A stretch of 64,000 nucleotides of DNA, from the NCBI RefSeq assembly GCF_048264025.1, contig NZ_JBLXDN010000016.1:1-64000 (forward strand), read 5' to 3'. Positions 36,019-45,066 of the stretch are shown here, piece by piece. Position 1 is the first letter of the stretch. Each line of letters starts with the position of its first letter. This DNA comes from Nitrincola sp048264025. GTDB taxonomy: Bacteria; Pseudomonadota; Gammaproteobacteria; Pseudomonadales; Balneatricaceae. The position numbers were made by a program, and so were the translations under genes. Below the pieces are notes generated by a model. The model was not told the origin of the DNA. It worked only from the letters and a program-made list of their open reading frames with translations, and did no database searches.

Positions 36019-37977
36019 TCAGCTAGTTTTGCGGTTCATACGATGTTCAATCAGATCATCCACTACCGATGGATCGGCCAGAGTCGATGTATCGCCTAGC
36101 GCGCTGAAATCATCTTCTGCGATCTTGCGCAAAATACGGCGCATGATTTTACCAGAGCGTGTTTTCGGCATACCCGGTGAGAACTGAATCAAGTCAGGCG
36201 ATGCAATCGGTCCAATCTCAGAACGAACCCAGTTACGCAGCTCTTTCATCAACTCTTCAGACTCTTCAAAGCCAGACTGCAGCGTTACATACACATAAAT
36301 ACCTTGCCCCTTCAGCTCATGCGGATAGCCAACTACCGCCGCCTCAGCAACTGCAGGGTGTGCAACCAGTGCAGATTCGACTTCAGCCGTACCCATACGG
36401 TGGCCAGACACGTTGATCACGTCATCTACACGTCCGGTAATCCAGTAGTAGCCATCTTCGTCACGACGGGCACCATCACCGGTAGTGTAATAACCTTTGA
36501 AGGTGGAGAAATACGTCTGAACATAACGTTCATGATCACCAAAGATAGTCCGGCTCTGCCCCGGCCAGGAGTCAGCAATAACCAGATTGCCATCGCCAGC
36601 GCCTTCAATCGGATTACCTTCATTATCAACCAAAGCTGGCTGTACACCGAAGAATGGACGGGTTGCAGAGCCAGGCTTCAGATCGGTAGCACCAGGAAGT
36701 GGTACAATCATGATGCCGCCTGTCTCGGTCTGCCACCAGGTATCTACAATCGGGCAATTGCCTTTACCAAAGATACGGTGGTACCAGGTCCAGGCTTCAG
36801 GGTTGATCGGCTCGCCAACAGAACCCAGCAGCTTCAAGCTAGACAGATCGGCATTACCCAGCACATCTTCACCCTGCTGCATCAGCGAGCGTATGGCGGT
36901 AGGTGCTGTATAGAACTGGTTAACCTTGTGTTTCTCAATAACACGACCGAAGCGGCTGAAATCAGGGTAGTTCGGCACCCCTTCAAACATCAGTGTGGTG
37001 GCGCCATTAGCCAGCGGACCGTAAACAATATAGGAGTGACCTGTTACCCAACCCACATCGGCGGTACACCAGTAAACATCGCCTTCATGGTAATCAAAGA
37101 TGTATTCATGGGTCATCGCCGCATAAACCAGATAACCACCTGTCGTATGCTGCAGCCCCTTCGGCTGACCCGTTGAACCTGAGGTATACAGAATGAACAT
37201 CGGATCTTCGGCATTCATCTCTTCTGGCACACTCTCAGTTGATGCCGCCGCACAAACTTCGTGATACCACACATCGCGATCACCGTGCCAAGCAACATCT
37301 TTGGTGGTGCGCTGAACCACCACAACTGACTTAGCATATTCACTGGCACCATGCTTATCGATGGCATCATCAACATTGGCTTTCAGTGGAACCTGCTTAC
37401 CACCGCGCAATGAGTAGTTAGAGGTGATCACCAGTTTGGATTTGGCACCAATGATACGGCTTGCCAGTGCTTCCGGTGAAAAACCACCGAAAACGATAGA
37501 GTGGATTGCACCGATACGGGTACACGCCAGCATAGCCACAGCGGCTTCAGGGATCATCGGCAGGTACAGGGTAACTACATCGCCTTTGCCAACGCCCTGA
37601 GCTTTAAGGGCATTAGCAAACCGGCACACTCGCTCATGCAGGTCACGATAGGTGATTTTTTCGTCTTCATCAGGACTGTCACCTTCCCAGATGATCGCTA
37701 CCTGATCACCACGGGTTTCAAGGTGGCGATCCAGGCAGTTGGCAGAGACGTTGAGGGTACCGTCTTCATACCATTTAATAGAAACATTATGTGGATCAAA
37801 AGAAGTGTTTTTAACCTTGGTGTAGGGCTTGATCCAGTCCAGGCGCTTACCCTGCTCTCCCCAGAAGGCTTCCGGATCATTAATGGACTGCTCGTACATC
37901 GCCAGATACTTGGCATTATCTATATGTGCGTTGGCAGCAAATTCCGGCTTGACCGGAAAAAGATTTTCTTGACTCAT
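36019..37977 (-). CDS. acs: Acetyl-CoA synthetase Acs
   Basis: Acs converts acetate, ATP and CoA to acetyl-CoA, the high-affinity route for acetate use. The 652-residue protein has the AMP-binding P-loop (FILYTSGSTGQPKGLQHTTGG), the DTWWQTETGG motif, the YYTTGDGARRD hinge region and the C-terminal PKTRSGKIMRR with Lys610, the Lys acetylated by Pat-type enzymes in homologues. An AAGGA sequence lies 9 bases before the ATG. It is separated from fleR by 191 bases and followed by a terminator. Confidence 0.98.
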   Translation of the reverse strand: MSQENLFPVKPEFAANAHIDNAKYLAMYEQSINDPEAFWGEQGKRLDWIKPYTKVKNTSFDPHNVSIKWYEDGTLNVSANCLDRHLETRGDQVAIIWEGDSPDEDEKITYRDLHERVCRFANALKAQGVGKGDVVTLYLPMIPEAAVAMLACTRIGAIHSIVFGGFSPEALASRIIGAKSKLVITSNYSLRGGKQVPLKANVDDAIDKHGASEYAKSVVVVQRTTKDVAWHGDRDVWYHEVCAAASTESVPEEMNAEDPMFILYTSGSTGQPKGLQHTTGGYLVYAAMTHEYIFDYHEGDVYWCTADVGWVTGHSYIVYGPLANGATTLMFEGVPNYPDFSRFGRVIEKHKVNQFYTAPTAIRSLMQQGEDVLGNADLSSLKLLGSVGEPINPEAWTWYHRIFGKGNCPIVDTWWQTETGGIMIVPLPGATDLKPGSATRPFFGVQPALVDNEGNPIEGAGDGNLVIADSWPGQSRTIFGDHERYVQTYFSTFKGYYTTGDGARRDEDGYYWITGRVDDVINVSGHRMGTAEVESALVAHPAVAEAAVVGYPHELKGQGIYVYVTLQSGFEESEELMKELRNWVRSEIGPIASPDLIQFSPGMPKTRSGKIMRRILRKIAEDDFSALGDTSTLADPSVVDDLIEHRMNRKTS

Positions 37978-38168
37978 GGGTTGTCGTCCTTCGCTTAGGA
38001 ATTGTTGTTATTGACTCTCACGCCGGATTATTACGCGAGGTAACGATACATTCAGGCGTTTCTAATTCTGGATACTCTGTTTATACAGAAGCCTTGAATG
38101 CCTCTTAATTAGACATTGGTCTGATCAAGGGGGCTACGTTAGTCCTATAGATCAACAAGAGCGAGCGC
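37978..38168. other. Upstream region of acs
   Basis: This 191-base gap lies between fleR (ending at 38169) and acs, and should hold the acs promoter and CrbR sites. An inverted repeat CTGTTTATACAG at 38077-38088 contains a TATAAA on the minus strand. No clear terminator for fleR and no sigma-54 element were seen. Confidence 0.4.
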
Positions 38169-39554
38169 TCACTTACCAGCTAACACCTGCTCCAGATCGA
38201 TTCCCTGCTCTCTGATTTTTGCCAGCTTATAACGCAAAGTACGCGGACTGATGCCCAGATGATCGGCTGCCAACTTACGACTGCCCTTAAAGCTAACCAA
38301 GGCTTCAACAATGATCTGATATTCATGCTGACGCAAATCCTGGTCCAACACGCCAGCACCTGATTCAGGCTTAAGGGTTTCTGGTCGATAATTATCCATC
38401 ACTACCTCATCTTGCAGTGTGATAGAGGAATCCGAAAGATGCAAATCGGTGGGCTGAATCCGTGTACCGGATTGTAAAATCAAAGCCCGCTGTACGACAT
38501 TATCCAACTCCCTGACGTTACCTGGCCAGAGGTGAGTGGTTAAAGCCGCCGCCGCCGCCTCAGATAAACTCACCAGATTACGACGCATTTTACCGCAATG
38601 ATACTGCAGTAATCGTTGCGCCAGAGGGACTATATCCTCAGGTCGGTCCCGTAACGGCAACCACTGCAACGGAAAAACGTTCAAGCGGTAATACAGGTCT
38701 TCACGAAAACTACGATCGGCCACACACTGCACCAAATCACGATTACTGGTCGCCAACACCCTGACATTCAACTTAATCAGCTTACGGCTGCCGATGCGCT
38801 CGACCTCTTGTTCCTGCAGAACTCGCAGCAATTTTGCCTGCAGCCCAAGATCCATCTCACTGATTTCGTCTAGCAGCAGCGTCCCTCCGTTGGCCTGCTC
38901 AAATTTACCCGGCACGGCTTGAAGTGCACCGGTAAAAGCGCCTTTTTCATGGCCAAATAAGGTGGCTTCCAGCATACTTTCGGGAATAGCGGCGCAGTTT
39001 ATTGCCACAAAGGGTTGATCCACTCGACCTGAGTGCGTGTGAATATAACGCGCCAGCACTTCCTTGCCCGTACCCGACTCCCCGGTAATCAGTACAGTCG
39101 AGTCGGTGACCGCCACACGACGAGCCAGTTGCAACAACTGCTGACTGGACGCCGCAACGGCGACAGGGTCCACTTCGGCGCCAGTATCCAAAACACCACC
39201 GGCATGGCGCTGCACCAGCTCGATAAGCTGTGAAGGCTCAAAGGGCTTCATCAAATAATCGACCGCTCCCTGGCGTATCGCGTCGACAGCACGCTCCACC
39301 TGTCCATAGGCAGTGATCAGCGCAACCGGTAACATCGGATAGGTTTTACGTACCTGTGCCAACAGCGCATGACCATCCATACCCGGCATATTAACGTCAG
39401 AAATGACCATATCCACGGCTTGAGTTTTCAGCAGTTGCAATGCCTCCTCGCCAGACCCCGCCTCCACATAGCCGATACCTTCAAGTGCCAAGGTATCAGT
39501 CAAGGCTTCGCGCAATCCCAGATCATCTTCTACGATCAGTACCTTGGATGTCAT
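38169..39554 (-). CDS. fleR: Flagellar sigma-54-dependent response regulator FleR
   Basis: FleR activates the middle flagellar genes with RpoN. The 461-residue protein has a receiver (VEDDLGLREAL; DMVISDVNMPGMDG), an AAA+ domain with Walker A GESGTGKEVLARYIH and the sigma-54 contact loop GAFTGA, and a C-terminal Fis-type helix-turn-helix (KLAADHLGISPRTLRYKLAKI). It starts 3 bases after fleS. It is not followed by fliE, as it is in Pseudomonas, but by acs. Confidence 0.95.
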   Translation of the reverse strand: MTSKVLIVEDDLGLREALTDTLALEGIGYVEAGSGEEALQLLKTQAVDMVISDVNMPGMDGHALLAQVRKTYPMLPVALITAYGQVERAVDAIRQGAVDYLMKPFEPSQLIELVQRHAGGVLDTGAEVDPVAVAASSQQLLQLARRVAVTDSTVLITGESGTGKEVLARYIHTHSGRVDQPFVAINCAAIPESMLEATLFGHEKGAFTGALQAVPGKFEQANGGTLLLDEISEMDLGLQAKLLRVLQEQEVERIGSRKLIKLNVRVLATSNRDLVQCVADRSFREDLYYRLNVFPLQWLPLRDRPEDIVPLAQRLLQYHCGKMRRNLVSLSEAAAAALTTHLWPGNVRELDNVVQRALILQSGTRIQPTDLHLSDSSITLQDEVVMDNYRPETLKPESGAGVLDQDLRQHEYQIIVEALVSFKGSRKLAADHLGISPRTLRYKLAKIREQGIDLEQVLAGK

Positions 39555-39557
39555 AGC

Positions 39558-40631
39558 TTAATCCTGTGTTGACGACTTGAGTAAGGGTAGCCGAAACACG
39601 GCTCGAGTGCCCTGTCCGGGCGCTGAAATCAGTTCAAATTGGCCGTGATGGGCTCGAGCGATCACCTGTGCAATAGCCAAACCCAGGCCGGTACCGTGAG
39701 ACTTGGTGGTATAAAAAGGTTCCAGTGCTTTACTGATAGCCTCAGCGTCCATCCCGGGACCATTGTCAGTAACACTCAGTTGCAACCCGTCAGCATCTGG
39801 GTCCAGACGAATTAACAGCTCCGCACCCTGCCCCGTCGCTTGCAACGCATTGTTTACCAGATTCAGCACGGCCCCAAGCAGCGCTTCCAGATTACACTGC
39901 AGGCTGGCATCACCTAGTGTGTTAATAAAGTCACACTCGGCATTGTATTGCGCCAGCGGCTGGTCCAGTAAATCTTCAATCCGCGCCAACAGCTCATCCG
40001 CCGATACACGGTTTTCCAGGCGAGTTTCTCCGCGTGCAAAAATCAGCATATCGCGCACCTGTTGCTCCAGATGCGTCAGGTGCACCCGGACCTTACCGGC
40101 AAAACGTATACGTTGACTGTCTGACAGTTCAGCGGCCGTCAGATGCGAGGCATAAATTAACGCGGCTGACAGTGGTGTTCTGACCTGATGAGCCAGTGAT
40201 GCCATCATCCGTCCCATTTCTGACAGGCGCTGATAATGATGTAACTTGGACTGCAGATCACGGGTCTGAGTCTGATCCGTCATGAACACTAACTGCCCTG
40301 GTTCATCAGGTAACGCCAGGGTTGACAGCAAAATCCGGCGACCATTCTTTAATGAAACCTCATGGCCATCATCCGGGCGTGGTGCAAAGCACTGTTGTAT
40401 TACCTCAAGCCAGGCGCGTTCGCGCAGATTAACGCCCAACAGACTTTCGGCTGCTGGATTCGTTTCACTGATACGGCCACGATTATCGATCACCAGGAAC
40501 CCGGTAGGCATCAAATTTACCAGTTTACGCAGGCGTGTCAGTGCACGTTTCTCGGTCTTTAATGCCAAGACCTCAGCTTCAAGGGCAGCAATGCGTGCTG
40601 TGACGGCGTCCTGATTCAACTCTGAGCTCAT
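39558..40631 (-). CDS. fleS: Flagellar sensor kinase FleS
   Basis: FleS is the kinase for FleR. It has no membrane segment: an N-terminal coiled coil (about residues 10-35), a PAS domain (about 40-120), a HisKA domain (MASLAHQVRTPLSAALIYASHL, His in LAHQVRTPLS) and an HATPase domain (LNLVNNALQATG, GTGLGLAIAQVIAR). Length 357 residues. Its ATG overlaps the fleQ stop (ATGA), so translation is coupled. Confidence 0.94.
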   Translation of the reverse strand: MSSELNQDAVTARIAALEAEVLALKTEKRALTRLRKLVNLMPTGFLVIDNRGRISETNPAAESLLGVNLRERAWLEVIQQCFAPRPDDGHEVSLKNGRRILLSTLALPDEPGQLVFMTDQTQTRDLQSKLHHYQRLSEMGRMMASLAHQVRTPLSAALIYASHLTAAELSDSQRIRFAGKVRVHLTHLEQQVRDMLIFARGETRLENRVSADELLARIEDLLDQPLAQYNAECDFINTLGDASLQCNLEALLGAVLNLVNNALQATGQGAELLIRLDPDADGLQLSVTDNGPGMDAEAISKALEPFYTTKSHGTGLGLAIAQVIARAHHGQFELISAPGQGTRAVFRLPLLKSSTQD

Positions 40632-42073
40632 AAGCGCACGATTCCATATTTACGCATCTTTTCTACCAGTGTGGTACGGCGTATACCCAGCACTCGGGCG
40701 GCTCGTGCCACTACCTGAGCCGATTGATCCAGCGCCTGTTCAATTAACTGCTGTTCCATGTTTTCAAGATACTGCTTCAGATCCATACCCTGTTGCCATG
40801 AATGCGGGAGACTATCCAGCCTTACACTGGATGAGCTCGCGCCCTGAGTTTCATCATTCATGCTAACGTGCCCTTGAGCAACCTCATAACGCGCAGGATC
40901 TGGTTCATCCACATGGCGAAACTTCGGCGGCAACTCAGACACACCGATAACCCCACCAGGATTAATAATGGCCAGCCGCTCGAGTAAATTGGACAACTCC
41001 CGAACGTTGCCCGGCCAAGGGTGACGCCGCAAGGACTCCAGTGCATCGGGAAGAAACTGTAATCCACCCAAACCTTGGGACTCCAGGCGCTTGGAAAACT
41101 CCGCAATCAACAAAGGCAGATCCTCCACCCGTTCTCTCAGCGGTGGCATCTCGATAGGAAACACATTCAGCCGGTAATACAAGTCTTCGCGAAACTCACC
41201 TGTAACGATCATCTTTTCCAGGTTTTTATGTGTAGCGGTAATAATACGCACATCCACTTCCAGTGTGCGGCTACCACCCACACGCTCAAACTGACGTTCC
41301 TGCAACACTCGTAGCAACTTTACTTGCATCGGCAAGGGCATATCGCCGATTTCATCCAGAAACAGCGTGCCTCCGTCAGCCAATTCAAAACGCCCTGCTC
41401 GACTACTGATGGCACCAGTAAACGCTCCCTTTTCATGCCCGAACAGCTCGCTCTCTAACAGCTCCGAGGGAATAGCGCCACAATTAACCGGCACAAAGGG
41501 CTTGTCACAGCGAGGGGAGTGCTGGTGAAGTCCGCGCGCCACTACCTCTTTACCAGTACCCGACTCGCCGGTTATCAATACACTGACATCACGACAGGCC
41601 ACTTGTGCAATCAAGTTGCGAATATCACAGATACGTTCGCTCTGTCCGACAAACCCCTCACACTCGATTGCAGGCTGACGTTCGGCTTCTTCACGGTTAA
41701 AAAACACGTGGCAACGGTGCAACAGATCAATGAAAGTGTTGTAACGGTAGGGTGGCAGAAAGCTACCCAGAATGCCCAGTTGCAGAAGATCACTGGAGTC
41801 CAGTTCGGACCACTCGCATAGCAGCAGCTTGGGTAAAGGACGCTGACCAACACGTAGTTCTGTGATCAGCTTATCCAAGGCGATCGGCAAACTACTCTGG
41901 CCAATCATTACCAGTCCAATTTTGGATAAATCAAAATTTCGACCCTGTTGCAGCCAGGTAACAAAGTCAAAAATATGACAGTTTAGGCCCATAAACTCCA
42001 AGGAAGTTTTAAGGGCCAGCTGGCGTTCTGGTTCATCATCCAGGACTAAAACGTCAGAAAATTTACTATTCAT
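40628..42073 (-). CDS. fleQ: Master flagellar regulator FleQ
   Basis: FleQ is the sigma-54 activator at the top of the polar flagellar hierarchy and, in Pseudomonas, a c-di-GMP sensor that also controls exopolysaccharide genes. The 481-residue protein has a receiver-like N-terminal domain without an evident phosphoacceptor Asp (LVMIGQSSLP where the Asp would lie), an AAA+ domain with Walker A GESGTGKEVVARG and the GAFTGA loop, and a C-terminal Fis-type helix-turn-helix (VVARAARVLGIRRTTLVEKMRKYG). A FleQ-box-like palindrome overlaps its likely -35 region. Confidence 0.96.
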   Translation of the reverse strand: MNSKFSDVLVLDDEPERQLALKTSLEFMGLNCHIFDFVTWLQQGRNFDLSKIGLVMIGQSSLPIALDKLITELRVGQRPLPKLLLCEWSELDSSDLLQLGILGSFLPPYRYNTFIDLLHRCHVFFNREEAERQPAIECEGFVGQSERICDIRNLIAQVACRDVSVLITGESGTGKEVVARGLHQHSPRCDKPFVPVNCGAIPSELLESELFGHEKGAFTGAISSRAGRFELADGGTLFLDEIGDMPLPMQVKLLRVLQERQFERVGGSRTLEVDVRIITATHKNLEKMIVTGEFREDLYYRLNVFPIEMPPLRERVEDLPLLIAEFSKRLESQGLGGLQFLPDALESLRRHPWPGNVRELSNLLERLAIINPGGVIGVSELPPKFRHVDEPDPARYEVAQGHVSMNDETQGASSSSVRLDSLPHSWQQGMDLKQYLENMEQQLIEQALDQSAQVVARAARVLGIRRTTLVEKMRKYGIVRL

Positions 42074-42103
42074 GCGTGCAAACCGGCTAAGATGTCTGCC
42101 GCA

Positions 42104-42132
42104 ACACTACCTTGGGCGCGCATTTACGTCAA
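42104..42132 (-). promoter_or_regulatory. Possible sigma-70 promoter of fleQ
   Basis: On the minus strand TTGACG (42127-42132), a 17-base spacer and TAGTGT (42104-42109) fit a sigma-70 promoter, with a good -35 and a poor -10. The -35 overlaps the FleQ-box-like palindrome. Confidence 0.35.
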
Positions 42133-42141
42133 TACTTTGAC
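42128..42141. promoter_or_regulatory. FleQ-box-like palindrome upstream of fleQ
   Basis: GTCAATACTTTGAC has perfect GTCAA/TTGAC arms and 12 of 14 matches to GTCAATAAATTGAC, the FleQ-box form known from Pseudomonas. It lies about 55 bases before the fleQ ATG and could serve autoregulation. Confidence 0.55.
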
Positions 42142-42166
42142 TATTTAATCATCAATTTCATCACGG

Positions 42167-42490
42167 TTAAGTTGATTTTTTCGGTGGCATGACTGGAAAC
42201 TGGCTAATCGTTCCCTTGGCATCGCTGATTTTTGCCACACCACTCTGACGCACCTCATCGATGCGAATCACTGCATGCATCGGCACATAGGTTCGCTTGA
42301 CCTCACCAAACTGCTGACGTAGCTTTTCCTCTGAGGGGTCCACGACCAATTCGGAACGCGAACCAAACACAAACCCTTCCAGCTCAAGAAAGCCCCAGAG
42401 GTCACTCTGAAACACATGCCGGACGTACAATTCATACACCTTATCCTGATTCACAAAGGCGACTCGGTAGATAGGTTCTTCAGCAGCCAT
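42167..42490 (-). CDS. DUF1820 family protein
   Basis: A conserved 107-residue protein of unknown function (PIYRVAFVNQDKVYELYVRHVFQSD, FLELEGFVFG, VVDPSEEKLRQQFGEVKRTYVPMHAVIRIDEV). I start at the ATG 42488-42490, whose product (MAAEEPIYRVAF) matches homologues as I recall them. A TTG 11 codons earlier has a GAGG sequence in front and cannot be excluded. It lies between fleQ and miaB, divergent from miaB. Confidence 0.88.
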   Translation of the reverse strand: MAAEEPIYRVAFVNQDKVYELYVRHVFQSDLWGFLELEGFVFGSRSELVVDPSEEKLRQQFGEVKRTYVPMHAVIRIDEVRQSGVAKISDAKGTISQFPVMPPKKST

Positions 42491-42623
42491 AAAATTCGCT
42501 TCACTCCGGGTTAAAAAAGACAATTCACCTCTTATAAATCGGGGCGCTAGTCATGTGTTTCAAGCATTCAATAAAAATTGGTTACAAAATAGACAGCGTA
42601 TAGCGACCCAGCGACACGTCAGC

Positions 42624-42629
42624 TATAAT
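42624..42629 (+). promoter_or_regulatory. Possible -10 box of miaB
   Basis: A perfect TATAAT 42 bases before the miaB ATG. The -35 position (TAGCGA) is poor, so only the -10 is supported. Confidence 0.35.
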
Positions 42630-42671
42630 TACCGCCCTATTTAAAACCCAAGTCCGGATTGCAGGTAACAC

Positions 42672-44021
42672 ATGAGCAAAAAGCTGTTTATCAAGACACA
42701 TGGTTGTCAGATGAACGAATATGATTCATCCCGTATGGCTGATTTGCTGGGCGACAGTCACGCCCTGGAGCTGACGGACAACGCCAATGAAGCGGATATA
42801 CTGCTACTCAACACCTGCTCTATTCGTGAAAAGGCTCAAGAAAAGGTATTCCATCAGCTAGGTCGATGGCGCAAACTTAAAGAACAGCGCCCAGAGCTGA
42901 TAATCGGCGTAGGGGGTTGTGTAGCCAGTCAGGAAGGTAATGCGATTCGTGACCGCGCGCCCTATGTCGATATGATTTTTGGCCCGCAAACCTTGCACCG
43001 CTTACCAGAGATGATCAACGAAAGCCGCAAGGGCAGCGTTGGCATCGTCGATATCAGCTTTCCAGAAATTGAAAAATTCGACCGACTGCCAGCACCGCGA
43101 GCGGAAGGCGCCGAAGCCTTTGTCTCTATTATGGAAGGCTGCAGTAAATACTGTACCTTTTGTGTGGTGCCTTACACCCGTGGTGAGGAAGTCAGCCGCC
43201 CCTTGCAGGATGTTCTGAATGAATGCCAGGAACTGGCTGACCAGGGCGTTCGCGAGGTCAATCTGCTGGGGCAAAACGTCAATGCCTATCGCGGTGACAC
43301 ACCTCAGGGTGACGAGGTTGATCTGGCCGAGCTTATTCGTCGTGTTGCCACGATTGACGGCATAGACCGGATACGTTTCACCACCTCTCATCCAGTTGAG
43401 TTCAGTGACAGCTTGATTGAGGTCTATGGCGAGGTTCCCGAACTGGTTAGTCATTTACATCTGCCGGTACAAAGTGGTTCAGACCGTATTTTGATGGCGA
43501 TGAAGCGCGGGCATACCGCACTGGAATATAAATCGAAACTCCGCCGTATTCGCAAGCTGCGTCCTGAGATCAGTTTCTCATCAGATTTTATTATTGGCTT
43601 TCCCAATGAAACTGAGGCCGATTTTGAAGCCACGATGAAGTTAATTGATGATATCGGTTTTGATGCGTCGTTTAGCTTTATTTATAGCCGTCGCCCAGGC
43701 ACCCCGGCAGCTGACCTGCCTGACAATGTGGACGATGAGGTCAAAAAACAGCGCCTCAGCCTGCTGCAGCATCGTATTACCCAGCAAGCCATGGCGATCA
43801 GCCGTCGCATGGTGGGCAAAGTCGAGCGCATTCTGGTCAATGGCTATTCCAAAAAAGATCCAGGACAACTGTCCGGTCGAACTGAGAATAACCGGGTGGT
43901 AAATTTTCGCAGTGACAACCCCGATCTGATCGGTCATTTTGCCGATGTGAAAATTATTCAGGCCTACGCCAATTCGCTGATCGGTGAGTTAGTCAGCTCC
44001 GAACTCGACACAACCCATTAA
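42672..44021 (+). CDS. miaB: tRNA-2-methylthio-N6-dimethylallyladenosine synthase MiaB
   Basis: MiaB is a radical-SAM methylthiotransferase that modifies A37 of tRNAs reading UNN codons. The N-terminal domain supplies three Cys for one Fe-S cluster (HGCQMN, NTCSI, GGCVAS). The radical-SAM motif is CSKYCTFC (CxxxCxxC), and a C-terminal TRAM domain follows (RILVNGYSKKDPGQLSGRTENNR). Length 449 residues. AGGTAAC lies upstream of the ATG. It begins the miaB-phoH-ybeY-corC-lnt run, conserved in many gammaproteobacteria. Confidence 0.98.
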   Translation: MSKKLFIKTHGCQMNEYDSSRMADLLGDSHALELTDNANEADILLLNTCSIREKAQEKVFHQLGRWRKLKEQRPELIIGVGGCVASQEGNAIRDRAPYVDMIFGPQTLHRLPEMINESRKGSVGIVDISFPEIEKFDRLPAPRAEGAEAFVSIMEGCSKYCTFCVVPYTRGEEVSRPLQDVLNECQELADQGVREVNLLGQNVNAYRGDTPQGDEVDLAELIRRVATIDGIDRIRFTTSHPVEFSDSLIEVYGEVPELVSHLHLPVQSGSDRILMAMKRGHTALEYKSKLRRIRKLRPEISFSSDFIIGFPNETEADFEATMKLIDDIGFDASFSFIYSRRPGTPAADLPDNVDDEVKKQRLSLLQHRITQQAMAISRRMVGKVERILVNGYSKKDPGQLSGRTENNRVVNFRSDNPDLIGHFADVKIIQAYANSLIGELVSSELDTTH

Positions 44022-44049
44022 TCCGGCATGCCGGCTTCAGGATATTGAT

Positions 44050-45066
44050 TTGTCTAACCCCATTACACTCAGTTTTTTACTCGAACCGGACAATCCAGCG
44101 GCGCTGGCCAACCTCTGTGGCCAGCTCAACGAACATATTCTGCTGATGGAAGAGCGTCTCGGAATAGAGGTGTTGCACCGTGGCAATCACGTTCAGTTGA
44201 TGGGTGATCCTGAAACCTGCCAGACGTTTAAACCCGTTCTGTTGCAGTTATATCAGGAAGCTTGCCAGGGCATAGAGTTAACGCCTGCGCACATCCACCT
44301 GGCATTGAAACAGACAGGAGCCGACATGCGCCTGCCTGCCAGTACCGTCACAGACCGCGACCTGGCTATCCGTACTCGAAAAATGCAGATTCGGCCGCGT
44401 AGCGACAATCAGAAAAAATATGTGCAGTCGGTACAGACACTTGATATCAACTTCGGTGTAGGCCCAGCCGGTACCGGTAAAACCTATCTGGCGGTTGCTT
44501 GTGCTGTTGAAGCGTTGGAGCGGGAAGAGGTTAGTCGTATTCTGCTGGTCAGGCCGGCCGTAGAAGCCGGGGAAAAGCTTGGCTTTCTACCAGGCGACCT
44601 GTCACAGAAGGTCGACCCTTACCTGCGTCCACTTTATGATGCCCTGTACGAAATGATCGGCATTGAAAAAGTCGCGCGCCTGATTGAAAAAAATGTCATT
44701 GAGATCGCACCCTTAGCCTATATGCGTGGCCGAACCCTGAATGGTTCTTTTGTTATTCTGGATGAAAGCCAGAACACCACCCGCGAACAGATGAAAATGT
44801 TCCTGACACGTATAGGTTTTGGCTCAACGGCCGTCATTACCGGCGATGTTACTCAAATAGATCTACCCAAAGGCGTGCGCTCTGGACTGGTGCATGCGAT
44901 TGAAGTACTCAAGGGTGTTGAGGGTATCGGCTTCACCCACTTCAGTGCCAAAGATGTCGTCAGACACCCACTGGTACAACACATCGTTCTGGCTTATGAT
45001 CGCTATGAAAAACTGGAAGCCGGACAAAACAATAGTCAAAACAACCATCGCAGAGACCAGCACTGA
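44050..45066 (+). CDS. ybeZ: PhoH-like ATPase (YbeZ)
   Basis: A 338-residue PhoH-family P-loop ATPase with Walker A GPAGTGKTYLA, Walker B FVILDESQNTT and the preceding GRTLNGSF segment. It works with the endoribonuclease YbeY, encoded next door, in RNA metabolism; the exact role is unresolved. The start is TTG at 44050-44052 with AGGA 7 bases upstream. It overlaps ybeY by one base (TGATG). Confidence 0.94.
   Translation: MSNPITLSFLLEPDNPAALANLCGQLNEHILLMEERLGIEVLHRGNHVQLMGDPETCQTFKPVLLQLYQEACQGIELTPAHIHLALKQTGADMRLPASTVTDRDLAIRTRKMQIRPRSDNQKKYVQSVQTLDINFGVGPAGTGKTYLAVACAVEALEREEVSRILLVRPAVEAGEKLGFLPGDLSQKVDPYLRPLYDALYEMIGIEKVARLIEKNVIEIAPLAYMRGRTLNGSFVILDESQNTTREQMKMFLTRIGFGSTAVITGDVTQIDLPKGVRSGLVHAIEVLKGVEGIGFTHFSAKDVVRHPLVQHIVLAYDRYEKLEAGQNNSQNNHRRDQH

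Noticed and set aside
24000..38000. The acetate module as a recently acquired genomic island
   Set aside because: No integrase, tRNA, insertion sequence or direct repeats were seen, and the genes are typical of the chromosome of such bacteria.
44022..44036. CCGGCATGCCGG palindrome after miaB as a terminator
   Set aside because: No T-tract follows and phoH starts within 28 bases; it is more likely a chance palindrome.
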